64,000 nucleotides of DNA, taken from the NCBI RefSeq assembly GCF_040054535.1, contig NC_090782.1, forward strand, positions 20,491,001 to 20,555,000, read 5' to 3'. A program made the position numbers and the translations under genes. The notes beneath the pieces were generated by a model, which was given only the letters and a program-made list of their open reading frames with translations, made no database searches and was not told the DNA's origin. Shown here one piece after another: positions 63,994 through 64,000 of this stretch (positions are counted from its first letter, which is position 1; each line of letters begins with the position of its first letter). The stretch comes from Antennarius striatus (lineage: Eukaryota > Chordata > Actinopteri > Lophiiformes > Antennariidae).

Positions 63994-64000
63994 GTACAGC

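Overview
The window looks like teleost fish nuclear DNA, probably a percomorph with a fairly compact genome. The evidence is GT-AG spliced vertebrate genes with short introns, very dense (TG)n/(AC)n microsatellites, and decayed teleost-type repeats (Tc1-like and hAT-like relics, a tRNA-derived SINE). Four genes lie head to tail on the + strand. I rebuilt them by joining exons whose phases match and whose translations follow known vertebrate families. No convincing gene was seen on the - strand, and no RNA gene or CRISPR array.

Layout. (1) 1-26390: the 3' three quarters of ADAMTS10, 20 exons and 833 residues, running from within the metalloprotease domain to the PLAC domain. (2) 26391-30798: intergenic. 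(3) 30799-43094: complete MYO1F, a class I unconventional myosin, 28 coding exons and 1087 residues. (4) 43095-45053: MYO1F 3' UTR, a 316-base compound microsatellite and the ACER1 promoter. (5) 45054-48368: complete ACER1, an alkaline ceramidase with 7 coding exons and two possible in-frame starts. (6) 48369-53091: intergenic, with a Tc1-like relic and an unexplained pair of diverged ~245-bp direct repeats. (7) 53092-63993: the first seven coding exons of MLLT1/ENL, covering the YEATS domain and part of the linker; the gene continues beyond the window.

The genes do not form a pathway. ADAMTS10 is a secreted matrix protease linked to fibrillin microfibrils, MYO1F a membrane-actin motor of immune cells, ACER1 an ER ceramide hydrolase, and MLLT1 a chromatin reader of the super elongation complex. 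What ties them together is synteny. As I recall the human map, ADAMTS10-MYO1F and ACER1-MLLT1 are two neighbouring pairs on 19p13, in the same order and orientation but about 2 Mb apart. Here the pairs are about 2 kb apart.

I found no wholly new biological system. The best leads are the duplicated intergenic element (50287-50526 and 51832-52083), a dense ETS/RUNX/C-EBP-like motif cluster in MYO1F intron 1, microsatellites placed directly against splice sites in ADAMTS10 and MYO1F, an alternative ACER1 N-terminus, and a NAGNAG acceptor plus a polyglycine/G-quadruplex segment in MLLT1. All calls were made by eye. Family comparisons rest on remembered family sequence features, not on a search.
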